A DNA stretch of 64,000 nt from Alicyclobacillus suci. GTDB lineage: Bacteria > Bacillota > Bacilli > Alicyclobacillales > Alicyclobacillaceae. The position numbers and the translations under genes were made by a program. Shown in pieces: positions 36,081-45,698 of the stretch; within the stretch, counting starts at the first letter, position 1, and each line of letters begins with the position of its first letter. Below the pieces are notes generated by a model. That model was not told the origin of the DNA and made no database searches. It was given only the letters and a program-made list of their open reading frames with translations. The stretch lies in contig NZ_JAFMTW010000011.1 of the NCBI RefSeq assembly GCF_017329615.1, positions 1-64,000 on the forward strand, written 5' to 3'.

Positions 36081-38285
36081 TTGCCAACGTACAACTCCGG
36101 TTGGAAGTCGAATCGCAACCAGCCCAAACGTAAATCCAGCCGGAACAAAAAGCGAATGTGGGCGTTGCAGGGAAGCCTCGTCCTAGCGCTGTCCGTTGTG
36201 CTATGGCGGGTATACGATGTACAAAAAGTCTACGGAAAGCAGTTAAAGGGCGACGAAGCGAAGGCTGTCGACGCCAACACCACGCTTTTGGCGCAGCGAG
36301 GTTCGATTCTCGATGCACAAGGCAACTCCTTGGCGTTCGACGTGTCCGCATCTTATGTCGATATTGAGACAACGGATTTGAAAAAGTATTTGCCGGACGC
36401 TGCCTCTATCCTTGCGCCGATTCTTGGTTCTTCTGTCGATGATGTGACCAAATTGTTGTCGACTGATGCAGCTTGGGTGCGCTTGCCGCAACCTGTGTTG
36501 GCGTCGACCAAGAGTAAGCTGCAGGCGGCGTTTGCGAAACACGCGTGGGCGCCGAATGATAAAGCGACCAACTGGAGTGGTGAAATCACCTTTACTCCAA
36601 CTGAAGAACGGAAGTATCCGTTTAAGGATTTCGCGGCGAATACACTAGGCTATGTCCAGGGTGGAACAGGCGAAGCGGGCGTAGAGTACGAGTACAACCA
36701 GGAGCTGGCGGGGCAGAATGGCTCGCTTAGCTATCAGCGCGACAGCGAGGGTTTTCCGCTTCCTGGAAGTGTGCATGTGACGAAACAAGCCAAGCCAGGG
36801 GACAGTGTACAGCTTACGTTGGACGAAAATATCCAGGGATTCGTCGAAAACGTCATGGACCAAATTGTTCAAAAATACCGGCCAGAAAATGCCGCGATTA
36901 TTGTTACCAACCCGAATACTGGCGCCATTTTGGCGATGTCCAGCCGCCCCACCTACGACCCAAACGAGTACTGGAAGACGCCAGATGCGCTCTCGCAAAA
37001 CTGGGCCGTCACGAGCACCTTCGAGCCAGGTTCCACGTTTAAGCCGTTCGTGTTGGCGGCAGCGTTGGCGACAGGCTCCGTCTCACTCTACCAGACCTAT
37101 GAATCGGGTCAGACGACTATCGATGGAACGACTATTCACGATTGGAACTTATCGGGCTGGGGAACACTCACCTACCAGCAGGCGTTGGAGGAGTCGAGTA
37201 ACGTCGGATTCGCCAAAATCGCGGAGGCGTTGGGTTGGAACAACATGAACAAGTATTTGAACTTGTTCGGTTTTACACAGCCCACCGGTGTCGACCTCCC
37301 CAACGAAGGGCGTTCGTTATTGTTCTCAGCGAGTAACCAGGGCCCTGTTCAGTTGGCCACCTCCGGCTTTGGCCAAGGAATCGCGGTGACGCCATTGCAG
37401 CAAATGGCGGCGATGGGGGTCATTGCGAATGGAGGCAAGCTGATGAAACCTTACGTCGCGAGTAAAATCATCTCGCCGGACGGCAAGACCATCAAGCAAT
37501 TTGAGCCGACGGTCGTCCGTCAAAATTTCATTCCGCAGAGCGTCCTTGATGAAGTGAAGCAGACGATGGTGCTCGACGTGTCGGATCCAAAGCATGGTAT
37601 CGATGCTGCGGCGAAAATAGCGGGGTACGAAGTGGCTGGCAAGACGGGGACCGCGCAAGTGGCTGACCCGAAAACAGGCCAGTACTACAGTGACCGTTTT
37701 ATTACTTCGTTTATCGGTTTCGCACCGGCGAACGACCCAAAAGTCGAGGTCTATGTGACAGTCGACTATCCGAAGACGCCGGAAGCGTTGACGTGGGGTA
37801 GCTCCATTGCTGCGCCGTATGCGCGCACGATTATCAAAGATTGCTTGCAGTATTATCACGTGCCGCCAACGGGGGATGTCCAGTCGGCTTCAGAAGTCAC
37901 GCCGTCGGGTGCTGGGAAAGTTTCGTATGTGGAGACGCCAAGTATTGTCGGGCTCTCGGAGCAGTCTGCACAAGCGAAATTGAAATCACTTGGCTTGACC
38001 GCCATGTTTGCCGGTGAGTCGGGTACGGTCACGAAACAGTGGCCGGCTGCAGGCGTCCAGGTGGCCAAGGGCAGTAAAATGTACGGATTATTGAGTACCA
38101 ACACCGGGAACAAAGTCACTGTGCCGAACCTTATTGGATTGTCTCTTCGCGACGCGACCAATCTGCTCGCCGCGCTATCGCTCAATATCAAGCCGACGGG
38201 CTCGGGATTTGTCTCCTCGCAATCGATACCGGCAGGGTCGCAGATTGCGACAGGCACGATTGTTCCTGTCACGCTGAAGTCTTAA
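36081..38285 (+). CDS. pbpB: Division transpeptidase PBP2B/FtsI-type with two PASTA domains
   Basis: 734 residues. N-terminal membrane anchor (about 27-45), PBP dimerisation domain (QRGSILDAQGN about 75), transpeptidase domain with SxxK in GSTFKPF (about 316), SxN in SSNVGF (about 374) and KTGTAQ (about 521), then two PASTA repeats (about 617-734). Makes septal peptidoglycan crosslinks. TTG 36081 is used; an ATG at 36075 is out of frame. Seven bases after ftsL. Confidence 0.93.
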   Translation: MPTYNSGWKSNRNQPKRKSSRNKKRMWALQGSLVLALSVVLWRVYDVQKVYGKQLKGDEAKAVDANTTLLAQRGSILDAQGNSLAFDVSASYVDIETTDLKKYLPDAASILAPILGSSVDDVTKLLSTDAAWVRLPQPVLASTKSKLQAAFAKHAWAPNDKATNWSGEITFTPTEERKYPFKDFAANTLGYVQGGTGEAGVEYEYNQELAGQNGSLSYQRDSEGFPLPGSVHVTKQAKPGDSVQLTLDENIQGFVENVMDQIVQKYRPENAAIIVTNPNTGAILAMSSRPTYDPNEYWKTPDALSQNWAVTSTFEPGSTFKPFVLAAALATGSVSLYQTYESGQTTIDGTTIHDWNLSGWGTLTYQQALEESSNVGFAKIAEALGWNNMNKYLNLFGFTQPTGVDLPNEGRSLLFSASNQGPVQLATSGFGQGIAVTPLQQMAAMGVIANGGKLMKPYVASKIISPDGKTIKQFEPTVVRQNFIPQSVLDEVKQTMVLDVSDPKHGIDAAAKIAGYEVAGKTGTAQVADPKTGQYYSDRFITSFIGFAPANDPKVEVYVTVDYPKTPEALTWGSSIAAPYARTIIKDCLQYYHVPPTGDVQSASEVTPSGAGKVSYVETPSIVGLSEQSAQAKLKSLGLTAMFAGESGTVTKQWPAAGVQVAKGSKMYGLLSTNTGNKVTVPNLIGLSLRDATNLLAALSLNIKPTGSGFVSSQSIPAGSQIATGTIVPVTLKS

Positions 38286-38345
38286 GTTGATGATGGTGCT
38301 ATGGTTGCGATGGTAATTTTGAGAGTTGTTCAATAGACGTTCTTG

Positions 38346-38375
38346 AACCCGACTCGGCCGTGTGCCGGTCGGGTT
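38346..38375 (+). terminator. Hairpin between the two PBP genes
   Basis: AACCCGAC (38346-38353) and GTCGGGTT (38368-38375) with a 14-nt loop and no T tract. A processing or attenuation site is possible, which would let spoVD be controlled separately during sporulation. Confidence 0.4.
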
Positions 38376-38474
38376 CCGTCGTGGTCTGTCTCGCAGTCGT
38401 CTCACCTTCGCGCTTCTATAGGGGAAGTTGTCCGCATAGGATAATTGCGATGAACGAGCTTGGAGGCGAACGAC

Positions 38475-40448
38475 GTGCGAGTGACTCGTGGAATGATGCG
38501 GCGCCGGTTGGTGTGGCTTCTGTTGCTATTGCTGTTGGCCATCGCGGCATTGGCTGGCAGACTTGTGTTTGTTCAGATTTTGCAGAATAAGTGGCTGTCC
38601 ACTAAGGCGCAGAACCTGTGGCAACGGACGGTTCCGCTATCGGGCACACGCGGGAGCATTCTCGATAGCGCGGGCCAGCCGCTGACGTACACCGCGTCGG
38701 CGCCATCGGTGTTGGTCGTGCCTGCCCAGGTGAAGGACAAGGAGGGGACGGCGAGGAAGCTTGCGCCGATTCTCGGCATGTCGGAGGACAAGGTCCTCGC
38801 CACCTTGAAGAAGCATAGTTCGATAGAGTATTTGCGACCCGGTGGACGCAAAATCAGCGAGCAACAAGTTCAACAAATTCGCGATTTGAAACTGTCCGGT
38901 ATCTACATTACCGAGGATGGTAAGCGCGCGTATCCATACGGTGACCTAGCGGCACAGGTGCTGGGTATCACGGGTTCGGAGAACCAGGGCCTCACCGGAA
39001 TTGAGAAAGAGTACGATACTCAACTGACGGGTGGCAAGGGCGGCATTACGTTTTACGCCAAGGCGAACGGCGAACTGTTGCCGGGGCAAGGCGAGTCAGT
39101 GGAGCCTGCTACCGATGGCGACGACGTCAAATTGACGCTGAATCTGCAAATTCAGCAGTACGTGCAGCGAGAAATTGAACAAGCCGTCGCGGAGTACAAT
39201 CCGGACAGCGTCACTGCGATTGTCGAGGACCCGCAAACTGGTGCGATTGAGGCGATGGCGAATTATCCTACGTTTCAACCCGCGGATTGGCAAGATTACC
39301 CGTCGTCCACCTATAATCGCAATCTCGCCATTTGGCAGACGTTTGAGCCGGGGTCGACGTTTAAGATTGTGACGTTATCTGCTGCGATGCAAGAGAATAA
39401 GGTCAATTTGAAGGACAGTTTTTATGATCCGGGTTATTACGAGGTCGCCGGTCACCGCATCCGTTGTTGGAAGGCTGGTGGCCATGGGTCAGAGACCTTC
39501 CTTAACGTCGTGGAAAACTCGTGTAACCCTGGCTTTATCGCCTTGGGCGAACGCCTAGGCAAAACGACCCTATTTTCGTACATTAAAAAGTTCGGATTTG
39601 GTCAGAAGACAGGCATTGACTTGCCTGGCGAGGGCAACGGTATCCTCTTTAAAGAGAGCAAGGTCGGTCCTTTGGAATTGGCGACAACTGCATTTGGACA
39701 GGGTGTCTCGGTTACGCCAATTCAACAGGTGATGGCGCTGGGCGCCGTGGCCAATGGTGGCAAGTTGATGAAGCCGTACGTCGTACAAGACGTGCAAGAC
39801 CACGATACGGGTCAAATCGTTTCCGAGACGAAGCCGACGGTGGTGCGACAGGTGATTTCCAGCAACACGGCGGCGCAGGTGCGCAGCGCGTTGGAGAGTG
39901 TCGTGGCGCAGGGCAGTGGTGGCAAAGCGTTCAAACCTGGTCTGCGCATTGCCGGCAAGACAGGGACCGCGCAGGTCGCTAAGAACGGGCGTTACGAGTC
40001 AGGCCACTACATCGTCTCGTTTATTGGCATGGCACCGGCGAACAATCCAAAGTTGATTGCTTACATCGCCATTGACAATCCGCATCCGAAAAACGGCGTG
40101 GTATTTGGCGGCGTGATCGCGGCGCCAATTGTTGGGAACATCCTCGCAGATGGCTTGGAGGAACTCGGGGTCGAGCCGACGACGAATGGAATTCCGAAGA
40201 AGTACAAGTATGGCGATGCCATTCCTGTCGAAGTTCCGAATTTTGTGGGACTCAGCTTGAAAGACGCGAAGCAATTGGCGTTGCAAAATGCTTCCAACCT
40301 GCGTGTTCAAATTCAAGGAACCGGTAATACCGTGGTTGCACAGTCGCCGGCGGGGGGGAGCACGGTCGATGAGGGATTGACCATCCGCTTGATTTTAGGA
40401 GACGGCCCGGCACAGGCGTCGATTGACAAGAAGAAGCAAAACCAATAG
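38475..40448 (+). CDS. spoVD: Sporulation transpeptidase SpoVD-like, one PASTA domain
   Basis: 657 residues. Signal anchor of 20+ hydrophobic residues near the start (LVWLLLLLLLAIAALAG), dimerisation domain, transpeptidase with SxxK in GSTFKIV, SxN in NSCNPGF and KTGTAQ, then a single PASTA domain (about 580-640). B. subtilis SpoVD makes cortex peptidoglycan with SpoVE. Order after pbpB and before murE matches B. subtilis, which favours SpoVD over a second division PBP. GTG 38475 has GGAGGCG six bases upstream. Confidence 0.88.
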   Translation: MRVTRGMMRRRLVWLLLLLLLAIAALAGRLVFVQILQNKWLSTKAQNLWQRTVPLSGTRGSILDSAGQPLTYTASAPSVLVVPAQVKDKEGTARKLAPILGMSEDKVLATLKKHSSIEYLRPGGRKISEQQVQQIRDLKLSGIYITEDGKRAYPYGDLAAQVLGITGSENQGLTGIEKEYDTQLTGGKGGITFYAKANGELLPGQGESVEPATDGDDVKLTLNLQIQQYVQREIEQAVAEYNPDSVTAIVEDPQTGAIEAMANYPTFQPADWQDYPSSTYNRNLAIWQTFEPGSTFKIVTLSAAMQENKVNLKDSFYDPGYYEVAGHRIRCWKAGGHGSETFLNVVENSCNPGFIALGERLGKTTLFSYIKKFGFGQKTGIDLPGEGNGILFKESKVGPLELATTAFGQGVSVTPIQQVMALGAVANGGKLMKPYVVQDVQDHDTGQIVSETKPTVVRQVISSNTAAQVRSALESVVAQGSGGKAFKPGLRIAGKTGTAQVAKNGRYESGHYIVSFIGMAPANNPKLIAYIAIDNPHPKNGVVFGGVIAAPIVGNILADGLEELGVEPTTNGIPKKYKYGDAIPVEVPNFVGLSLKDAKQLALQNASNLRVQIQGTGNTVVAQSPAGGSTVDEGLTIRLILGDGPAQASIDKKKQNQ

Positions 40449-40493
40449 AGTGGGCATGGACTTAAGGGGTTTTGTCACACAGGAGGGACGTTC

Positions 40494-41984
40494 ATGCGGT
40501 TACGGGAATTGCTTCAACCGCTGATATCATACGAATTGCAAGGGAATCGAGACGTCGATGTCGTAGGCATCGAGGCGGACTCGCGGCGGGTCGAACCAGG
40601 ATTTTTGTTCGTCGCGGTGCCTGGGTTTACGGTGGATGGTCATGATTTTGCTCAGCAGGCTGTAGACAAAGGCGCTGTCGCGCTCTTGGTCGAACGCTGG
40701 TTGCCAGGGCTCGACGTGCCGCAGGTCGTTGTGCCAAACACTTTATTCGCGTCGGCCATTCTGGCCGACGTATTGTATCGGCACCCTTCCCAGCACTTGC
40801 GCATGGTTGGGGTGACAGGGACCAACGGCAAAACGACAGTCACTCATCTTATCCGGCATATCTTCGAGTCTGCCGGGCGGCCGACAGGACTCTTGGGCAC
40901 AGTCGGCGGAGTGATTGGGGACGAGACGTTTGCAGTTGCCAACACGACGCCGCACGCTGTCGAGGTGCACGGTTTTTTGCACAAGGTTTTGGAAAAGGGC
41001 TGCACGCACGGCGTCATGGAAGTGTCGTCGCACGCGCTGGTTGAAGGGCGCGTGGCCGGCGTTGACTATGATCTTGCGGTATTCACGAATCTATCACAAG
41101 ATCACCTCGATTTTCACGGGACGATGGACGCGTACGCGCGGGCGAAGGCGCTGTTGTTTGCGAGACTTGGCAATACATACGGCGATACGCTGCACGAGAG
41201 TAAATACGCCATCGTCAATGTGGACGATGCATACGCGTCGATACTTACGGAAGCGACCGTGGCCCCGGTTTTGACGTACGGGTTGACTGCGGCTGCAAAT
41301 GTGCGGGCGTCCAATCTCGTTCTGACACATGAGGGTGCGTCGATGACCGTTACGACGCCATCGGAGACATTTGCTGTCAAAACCGGACTCATCGGTCGAT
41401 TCAACGTTTACAACACGCTTGCGGCCATCGCCGTTGCACGGGTTGAACAGATTCCCATATCCAGTATCCAAAGCGCCCTTGCGACGTATCCTGGTGTGCC
41501 AGGGCGGTGTGAGCGCGTGGACGAGGGGCAGTCGTTTGGTGTGTTTGTCGATTATGCACATACGCCGGATGGACTCGAGAACGTCCTACTGAGCATTCGC
41601 GAATTCGCAAAAGGGCGGGTCATCTGTGTCGTCGGCTGCGGCGGGGACAGGGACAAGACGAAACGGCCGCTGATGGCACAGACGGCGCTCAAGTTGAGTG
41701 ATAGCGCCATTTTTACGAGCGATAATCCGCGGACTGAAGATCCGGAACGCATTCTCGACGACATGGAGACAGGTCTTCCCGAAGGCGCTGTGTATCGACG
41801 CTTGGTGGATAGGCGGGAGGCGATTCGCGCAGCGGTATTTGAGGCGCAGGCAAATGACGTCGTCGTCATCGCCGGAAAGGGCCACGAGGATTACCAAATC
41901 CTCGGTCGGACTAAAATTCACTTTGATGATCGGGAAGAGGCGCGGCAGGCGCTCCGCGCACGGTTGTCCGAGACATCGTTCTAG
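40494..41984 (+). CDS. murE: UDP-MurNAc-L-Ala-D-Glu--meso-diaminopimelate ligase
   Basis: 496-residue Mur ligase. ATP loop GVTGTNGKTTVTHL (about 107), central domain with FTNLSQDHLDFHG (about 199), C-terminal DNPRTEDP (about 410). The DNPR motif selects meso-diaminopimelate over lysine, so the wall is of the DAP type. ATG 40494 follows GGAGGG. The stop overlaps the ribosome site of mraY; murF, the next enzyme, is not here. Confidence 0.96.
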   Translation: MRLRELLQPLISYELQGNRDVDVVGIEADSRRVEPGFLFVAVPGFTVDGHDFAQQAVDKGAVALLVERWLPGLDVPQVVVPNTLFASAILADVLYRHPSQHLRMVGVTGTNGKTTVTHLIRHIFESAGRPTGLLGTVGGVIGDETFAVANTTPHAVEVHGFLHKVLEKGCTHGVMEVSSHALVEGRVAGVDYDLAVFTNLSQDHLDFHGTMDAYARAKALLFARLGNTYGDTLHESKYAIVNVDDAYASILTEATVAPVLTYGLTAAANVRASNLVLTHEGASMTVTTPSETFAVKTGLIGRFNVYNTLAAIAVARVEQIPISSIQSALATYPGVPGRCERVDEGQSFGVFVDYAHTPDGLENVLLSIREFAKGRVICVVGCGGDRDKTKRPLMAQTALKLSDSAIFTSDNPRTEDPERILDDMETGLPEGAVYRRLVDRREAIRAAVFEAQANDVVVIAGKGHEDYQILGRTKIHFDDREEARQALRARLSETSF

Positions 41985-41995
41985 GAGGCACTCTG

Positions 41996-42964
41996 GTGGA
42001 CTTACGAGCTTTGTTTTTTACGGCCATTGCGGCATTCGCCATTGCATTGTTGCTTGGCCCGATTTCAATTCCAATCCTTCATCGACTGAAATTTGGTCAA
42101 TCGATTCGCGAGGAGGGCCCACAGCATCATAAGGCGAAGGCGGGCACGCCGACGATGGGTGGCGTCATCATTCTCTTGGCCGTGATTCTCACGACGCTAA
42201 AGTTTGCTTTTGACAGCCTCGACACGCTGATGCTTTTGTTGGCGACTGTCGGATTTGGTTTGATTGGCTTTGCGGATGACTTCATCAAAATCATCAAGAA
42301 GCGGAATCTCGGCCTCACAGCCAAGCAAAAGTTGCTGTTCCAAGGCATTGTCACGATTCTCTTGTTCATTTTGCTGTGGTACCAGCAAGGGGCTGACCAC
42401 TCGTTTGGCGTGCATATCCCGTTTTCCAATTGGGTGGTTCCACTTGGTGTTTTTTACGTCCTGTTTTTGCTCATCGTGCTTGTCGGTACGACGAATGCCG
42501 TCAACTTGACAGATGGCCTCGATGGACTCCTGTCCGGTTGTGCCATTATGGTGTTTGCGGCATACGCGTTTTACGCATACTGGCATACCAACTACGATGC
42601 GGCGCTGTTTTGTGCGGCGATGGTCGGTGCGCTTGGCGGATTTCTCGCGTTTAACCGCCATCCGGCAAAAGTGTTTATGGGCGATACGGGTTCATTGGCG
42701 ATTGGTGGCGGGTTGGCGATGGTCGCCGTGCTCACACACAGTGAACTGGCCTTAATTCTGTTTGGACTCGTGTTTGTCGTGGAGGCGCTGTCGGTGATGA
42801 TTCAGGTCTTTTCGTACAAGACATTTGGCCGCCGCGTGTTTAAAATGAGTCCACTGCACCACCACTTTGAACTGGTCGGTTGGTCGGAGTGGGAAGTGGT
42901 GCTCGTCTTTTGGCTGGCCGCGTTTATCTGTGCATTTGGCACGCTGGCTCTGGTTTCTCGATAA
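41996..42964 (+). CDS. mraY: Phospho-MurNAc-pentapeptide transferase MraY
   Basis: Integral membrane enzyme making lipid I from UDP-MurNAc-pentapeptide and undecaprenyl phosphate. 322 residues, about ten membrane segments; conserved Asp-rich FADDFIKI (about 96), NLTDGLDGLLSG (about 170) and the HHHFEL motif near the C-terminus (about 287). GTG 41996 has AGGAGG seven bases upstream. Confidence 0.96.
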   Translation: MDLRALFFTAIAAFAIALLLGPISIPILHRLKFGQSIREEGPQHHKAKAGTPTMGGVIILLAVILTTLKFAFDSLDTLMLLLATVGFGLIGFADDFIKIIKKRNLGLTAKQKLLFQGIVTILLFILLWYQQGADHSFGVHIPFSNWVVPLGVFYVLFLLIVLVGTTNAVNLTDGLDGLLSGCAIMVFAAYAFYAYWHTNYDAALFCAAMVGALGGFLAFNRHPAKVFMGDTGSLAIGGGLAMVAVLTHSELALILFGLVFVVEALSVMIQVFSYKTFGRRVFKMSPLHHHFELVGWSEWEVVLVFWLAAFICAFGTLALVSR

Positions 42965-43007
42965 AGAATCGTTTGTTATAGACATACCACATAAAGGATG
43001 AAGAACG

Positions 43008-44396
43008 ATGCGTCTGGATATTACGGTTCGTGACCAATGGTTAACGCGCAAGGGGGAGGTTTTGGTGGTCGGCTACGCCAAAAGCGGGGCCGCCGCTGCG
43101 GAGTTGTTGACACGTCAGGGGTTTCGTGTGACGGTCAACGAACGCCTTGCCCGCCCGGATTCCGACGAAACCCTCGAACGCCTGGAACGCGCAGGCGTTC
43201 GTTTTGTATTTGGAGGACATCCACTGACACTTGCGGATAACTCGTGGCAGTTTGTCGTCAAAAACCCCGGCATCCCCTATCAAATGCCGCTGATTGCAGC
43301 TCTTCAAGAGCATCACATCCCGATTTTTACGGAGATTGAGATCGCCAGTTGGTTTGTGGCGTCGCCGTTTTACGCGATTACGGGATCGAACGGAAAGACG
43401 ACCACCACCACGTTGGTCGGTGAGATGCTTGCGGCTTCCAAGATGCATCCAGCTGTCGCGGGAAATATCGGCACGGTGGTCTCTGGTCTGGTTGATGAGC
43501 TTCTCCCTGAGCAACCTGTTGTGCTGGAAGTGTCCAGTTTTCAGCTGCTTGGCACAGCGTGGTTCCATCCGCGGATTGCCGCCTTATTGAACTTCTTTCC
43601 GGCCCACCTGGACTATCATGGGACGTTTGAGGCGTACCAAGCGGCGAAATGGCGCATGTTTCAAAACATGGGTGCAGGCGATGTGGCTGTGCTGAATCGA
43701 GATCAGCCAGTGGTCGCCGATGGAGCTAAAAACCTGGCCGCACAGATTCATTGGTTTAGCACGGAACATGCAGACTTCGACCATGGTGCCACGGTCGTCG
43801 ACGGTCATATCGCGTTAGTGAAGGATGGGTCTTTGCGCGCGCTATTGCCTGTCGCCGAGATGGCACTCAAGGGGCATCATAATTTGCAGAACTTGTTGGC
43901 GGCAGCGTGCGTGGCCCAGGCCGCGGGGGCGAGTGACGAAGCCATTGCGCATGTCGCCCGGACGTTCCAAGGTGTCGAGCACCGCTTGGAGTTGGTGCGC
44001 GTGCTGGATGGTATTCGCTTTTACAACGATTCGAAAGCGACGAATCCAGATGCCTGTAAGCAGGCGCTTCAGGCATTTGATAAAGATGTCATCTGGATTG
44101 CTGGTGGTTTAGATAGAGGCATTTCCTTCGAGCCGCTCGAGGACTATCTGCGCAATCGCGTCAAAGCCGCCATTCTGCTCGGCCAGACCAAACATTCACT
44201 CGCCGCGACGTGTCAATCGGCAGGGGTGCCAGATGTGACGCTTGTCGACTCGCTCGACGAGGCGGTGCGTGCGGCTCGAGCCCGCGCGAAAGCGGGGGAT
44301 GTCGTGCTCTTGTCGCCAGCCTGTGCGAGCTGGGATATGTTTACCTCGTTTGAAGTCAGGGGAAGCATGTTCAAAGAAGCCGTGCATAGACTGTAA
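43008..44396 (+). CDS. murD: UDP-MurNAc-L-alanine--D-glutamate ligase
   Basis: 462 residues. N-terminal Rossmann-like domain (VLVVGYAKSGAAAAELL), ATP loop ITGSNGKTTTTTL (about 125), HLDYHGTFEAY (about 200), then FYNDSKATNPDA (about 342) and the C-terminal LLSPACASWDMF motif. Adds D-Glu to UDP-MurNAc-L-Ala in the cytoplasm. ATG 43008 follows AAGGATGAAG. Confidence 0.96.
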   Translation: MRLDITVRDQWLTRKGEVLVVGYAKSGAAAAELLTRQGFRVTVNERLARPDSDETLERLERAGVRFVFGGHPLTLADNSWQFVVKNPGIPYQMPLIAALQEHHIPIFTEIEIASWFVASPFYAITGSNGKTTTTTLVGEMLAASKMHPAVAGNIGTVVSGLVDELLPEQPVVLEVSSFQLLGTAWFHPRIAALLNFFPAHLDYHGTFEAYQAAKWRMFQNMGAGDVAVLNRDQPVVADGAKNLAAQIHWFSTEHADFDHGATVVDGHIALVKDGSLRALLPVAEMALKGHHNLQNLLAAACVAQAAGASDEAIAHVARTFQGVEHRLELVRVLDGIRFYNDSKATNPDACKQALQAFDKDVIWIAGGLDRGISFEPLEDYLRNRVKAAILLGQTKHSLAATCQSAGVPDVTLVDSLDEAVRAARARAKAGDVVLLSPACASWDMFTSFEVRGSMFKEAVHRL

Positions 44397-44402
44397 GAGG
44401 TT

Positions 44403-44478
44403 GTCCGAAGTGGCAGGGGCGCGCAAGCTTGCGGTGCTTGCGGCTTTGCGCACGAGTGTCGCGCCCGCTGCTTCGGAC
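44403..44478 (+). repeat. Large two-level hairpin between murD and spoVE, related to 2090-2129
   Basis: GTCCGAAG (44403-44410) pairs with CTTCGGAC (44471-44478); inside, GGGCGCG (44417-44423) pairs with CGCGCCC (44460-44466), and the loop contains the palindrome GCAAGCTTGC. No T run. The arms TCCGAAGTGGCAGG and CCCGCTGCTTCGGA closely match the arms of the hairpin at 2090-2129 read on its minus strand. Terminator, processing site or small dispersed palindrome. Confidence 0.65.
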
Positions 44479-44544
44479 CTGAAGGTACGCATGAGGCGCC
44501 GCCTTGGTTGGTCGGTTCATGCGCTTGAGGAGGGGCATCTATCC

Positions 44545-45666
44545 GTGCTTCGATCCCGCACGTCTAGCACATCTCGAAATTCCGTTGACTTCGTGATTGT
44601 CGGTGTCATCATCATGCTCTTGTGCCTTGGCATCGTCATGGTCTACAGTGCGTCGAACGTGATTGCTGCCAACAAATTTGACGATCCCTTCTTTTATCCC
44701 AAACGTCAGCTCATCTGGGCCATTCTCGGCATTATCGCGATGTTCTGGTTCTCTCGCTACGATTATCACAACTTGCGCAAGCACGCGTCGAAAATCGCTA
44801 TCGCCAGTTTCGCGATGCTGGTCCTGGTGCTGATTGTTGGTGTGAACCGGGGCGGATCGAAAGCGTGGCTCGGCATTGGGTCACTCGGCATTCAACCCTC
44901 GGAGTTCGCGAAACTCGGCTTGATTGTCTTTCTCGCGCATATGCTATGTGACGCGGGTGAGCGGATGCAGTCGTTTTGGCGTGGGTTCATCCCGCCGCTC
45001 GCGACAGCGGTTGCTGCCGTAGGCCTGATTATGCTGGAACCCGATTTGGGACAGAGTGTCGTCATCATGGGCACCACGCTCTTGATGATGTTTGCGGCAG
45101 GCACGCGGATGGCGCACCTCGGCGGCTTTTTCGGCGTCGGCCTCCTCGGCTTCGGTGGCCTCGTCGCGGCGGCACCGTACCGCATGCAGCGCGTGGTGGC
45201 GTTTCTCGACCCATGGAAGTATCCGAAGGACGAGGGCTATCAAATCATTCAATCGCTCTACGCACTCGGGTCGGGCGGCATCCTCGGCCTCGGCCTCGGC
45301 AACAGCCGTCAGAAGTTCATGTATCTGCCGGAGCCGCAAACGGATTTTATTTTTTCGATCATCGGCGAGGAACTTGGTTTTCTCGGCGGTCTCTCACTGC
45401 TCTTGCTGTTCGGCTTGCTCGTGTGGCGGGGTGTGCGGATTGCCATCTACGCGCCGGATGAGTTTGGGTCTTTACTTGGCGTGGGCATTACTGGCATGAT
45501 TGCAGTGCAAGTGCTGATCAATATCGGGGTGGTCACTGGATCCATGCCGGCGACGGGCATCACGCTGCCGTTTATCAGCTACGGCGGATCATCGTTGACC
45601 CTGATTTTGTCCGGCGTGGGGATCTTGTTGAATATTTCGAAGCAAGCGGTATTTCCGCATCGGTGA
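44545..45666 (+). CDS. spoVE: SEDS-family glycosyltransferase, SpoVE/FtsW
   Basis: 373 residues, about ten membrane segments. Seen are VMVYSASNVIA, NRGGSKAWLGIGSLGIQPSEF (about 94), LGLGNSRQKFMYLPEPQTDFIFSIIGEELG and the terminal TGITLPFISYGGSS. SEDS proteins polymerise lipid II and work with class-B PBPs. Place between murD and murG is that of B. subtilis spoVE; since no other ftsW is visible, it could serve vegetative division too. GTG 44545 follows GAGGAGGGG; the long frame upstream lies over the hairpin and murD. Confidence 0.92.
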   Translation: MLRSRTSSTSRNSVDFVIVGVIIMLLCLGIVMVYSASNVIAANKFDDPFFYPKRQLIWAILGIIAMFWFSRYDYHNLRKHASKIAIASFAMLVLVLIVGVNRGGSKAWLGIGSLGIQPSEFAKLGLIVFLAHMLCDAGERMQSFWRGFIPPLATAVAAVGLIMLEPDLGQSVVIMGTTLLMMFAAGTRMAHLGGFFGVGLLGFGGLVAAAPYRMQRVVAFLDPWKYPKDEGYQIIQSLYALGSGGILGLGLGNSRQKFMYLPEPQTDFIFSIIGEELGFLGGLSLLLLFGLLVWRGVRIAIYAPDEFGSLLGVGITGMIAVQVLINIGVVTGSMPATGITLPFISYGGSSLTLILSGVGILLNISKQAVFPHR

Positions 45667-45698
45667 GCTTCGTCATCCTCGGCAGAGGTGAGAATTGG

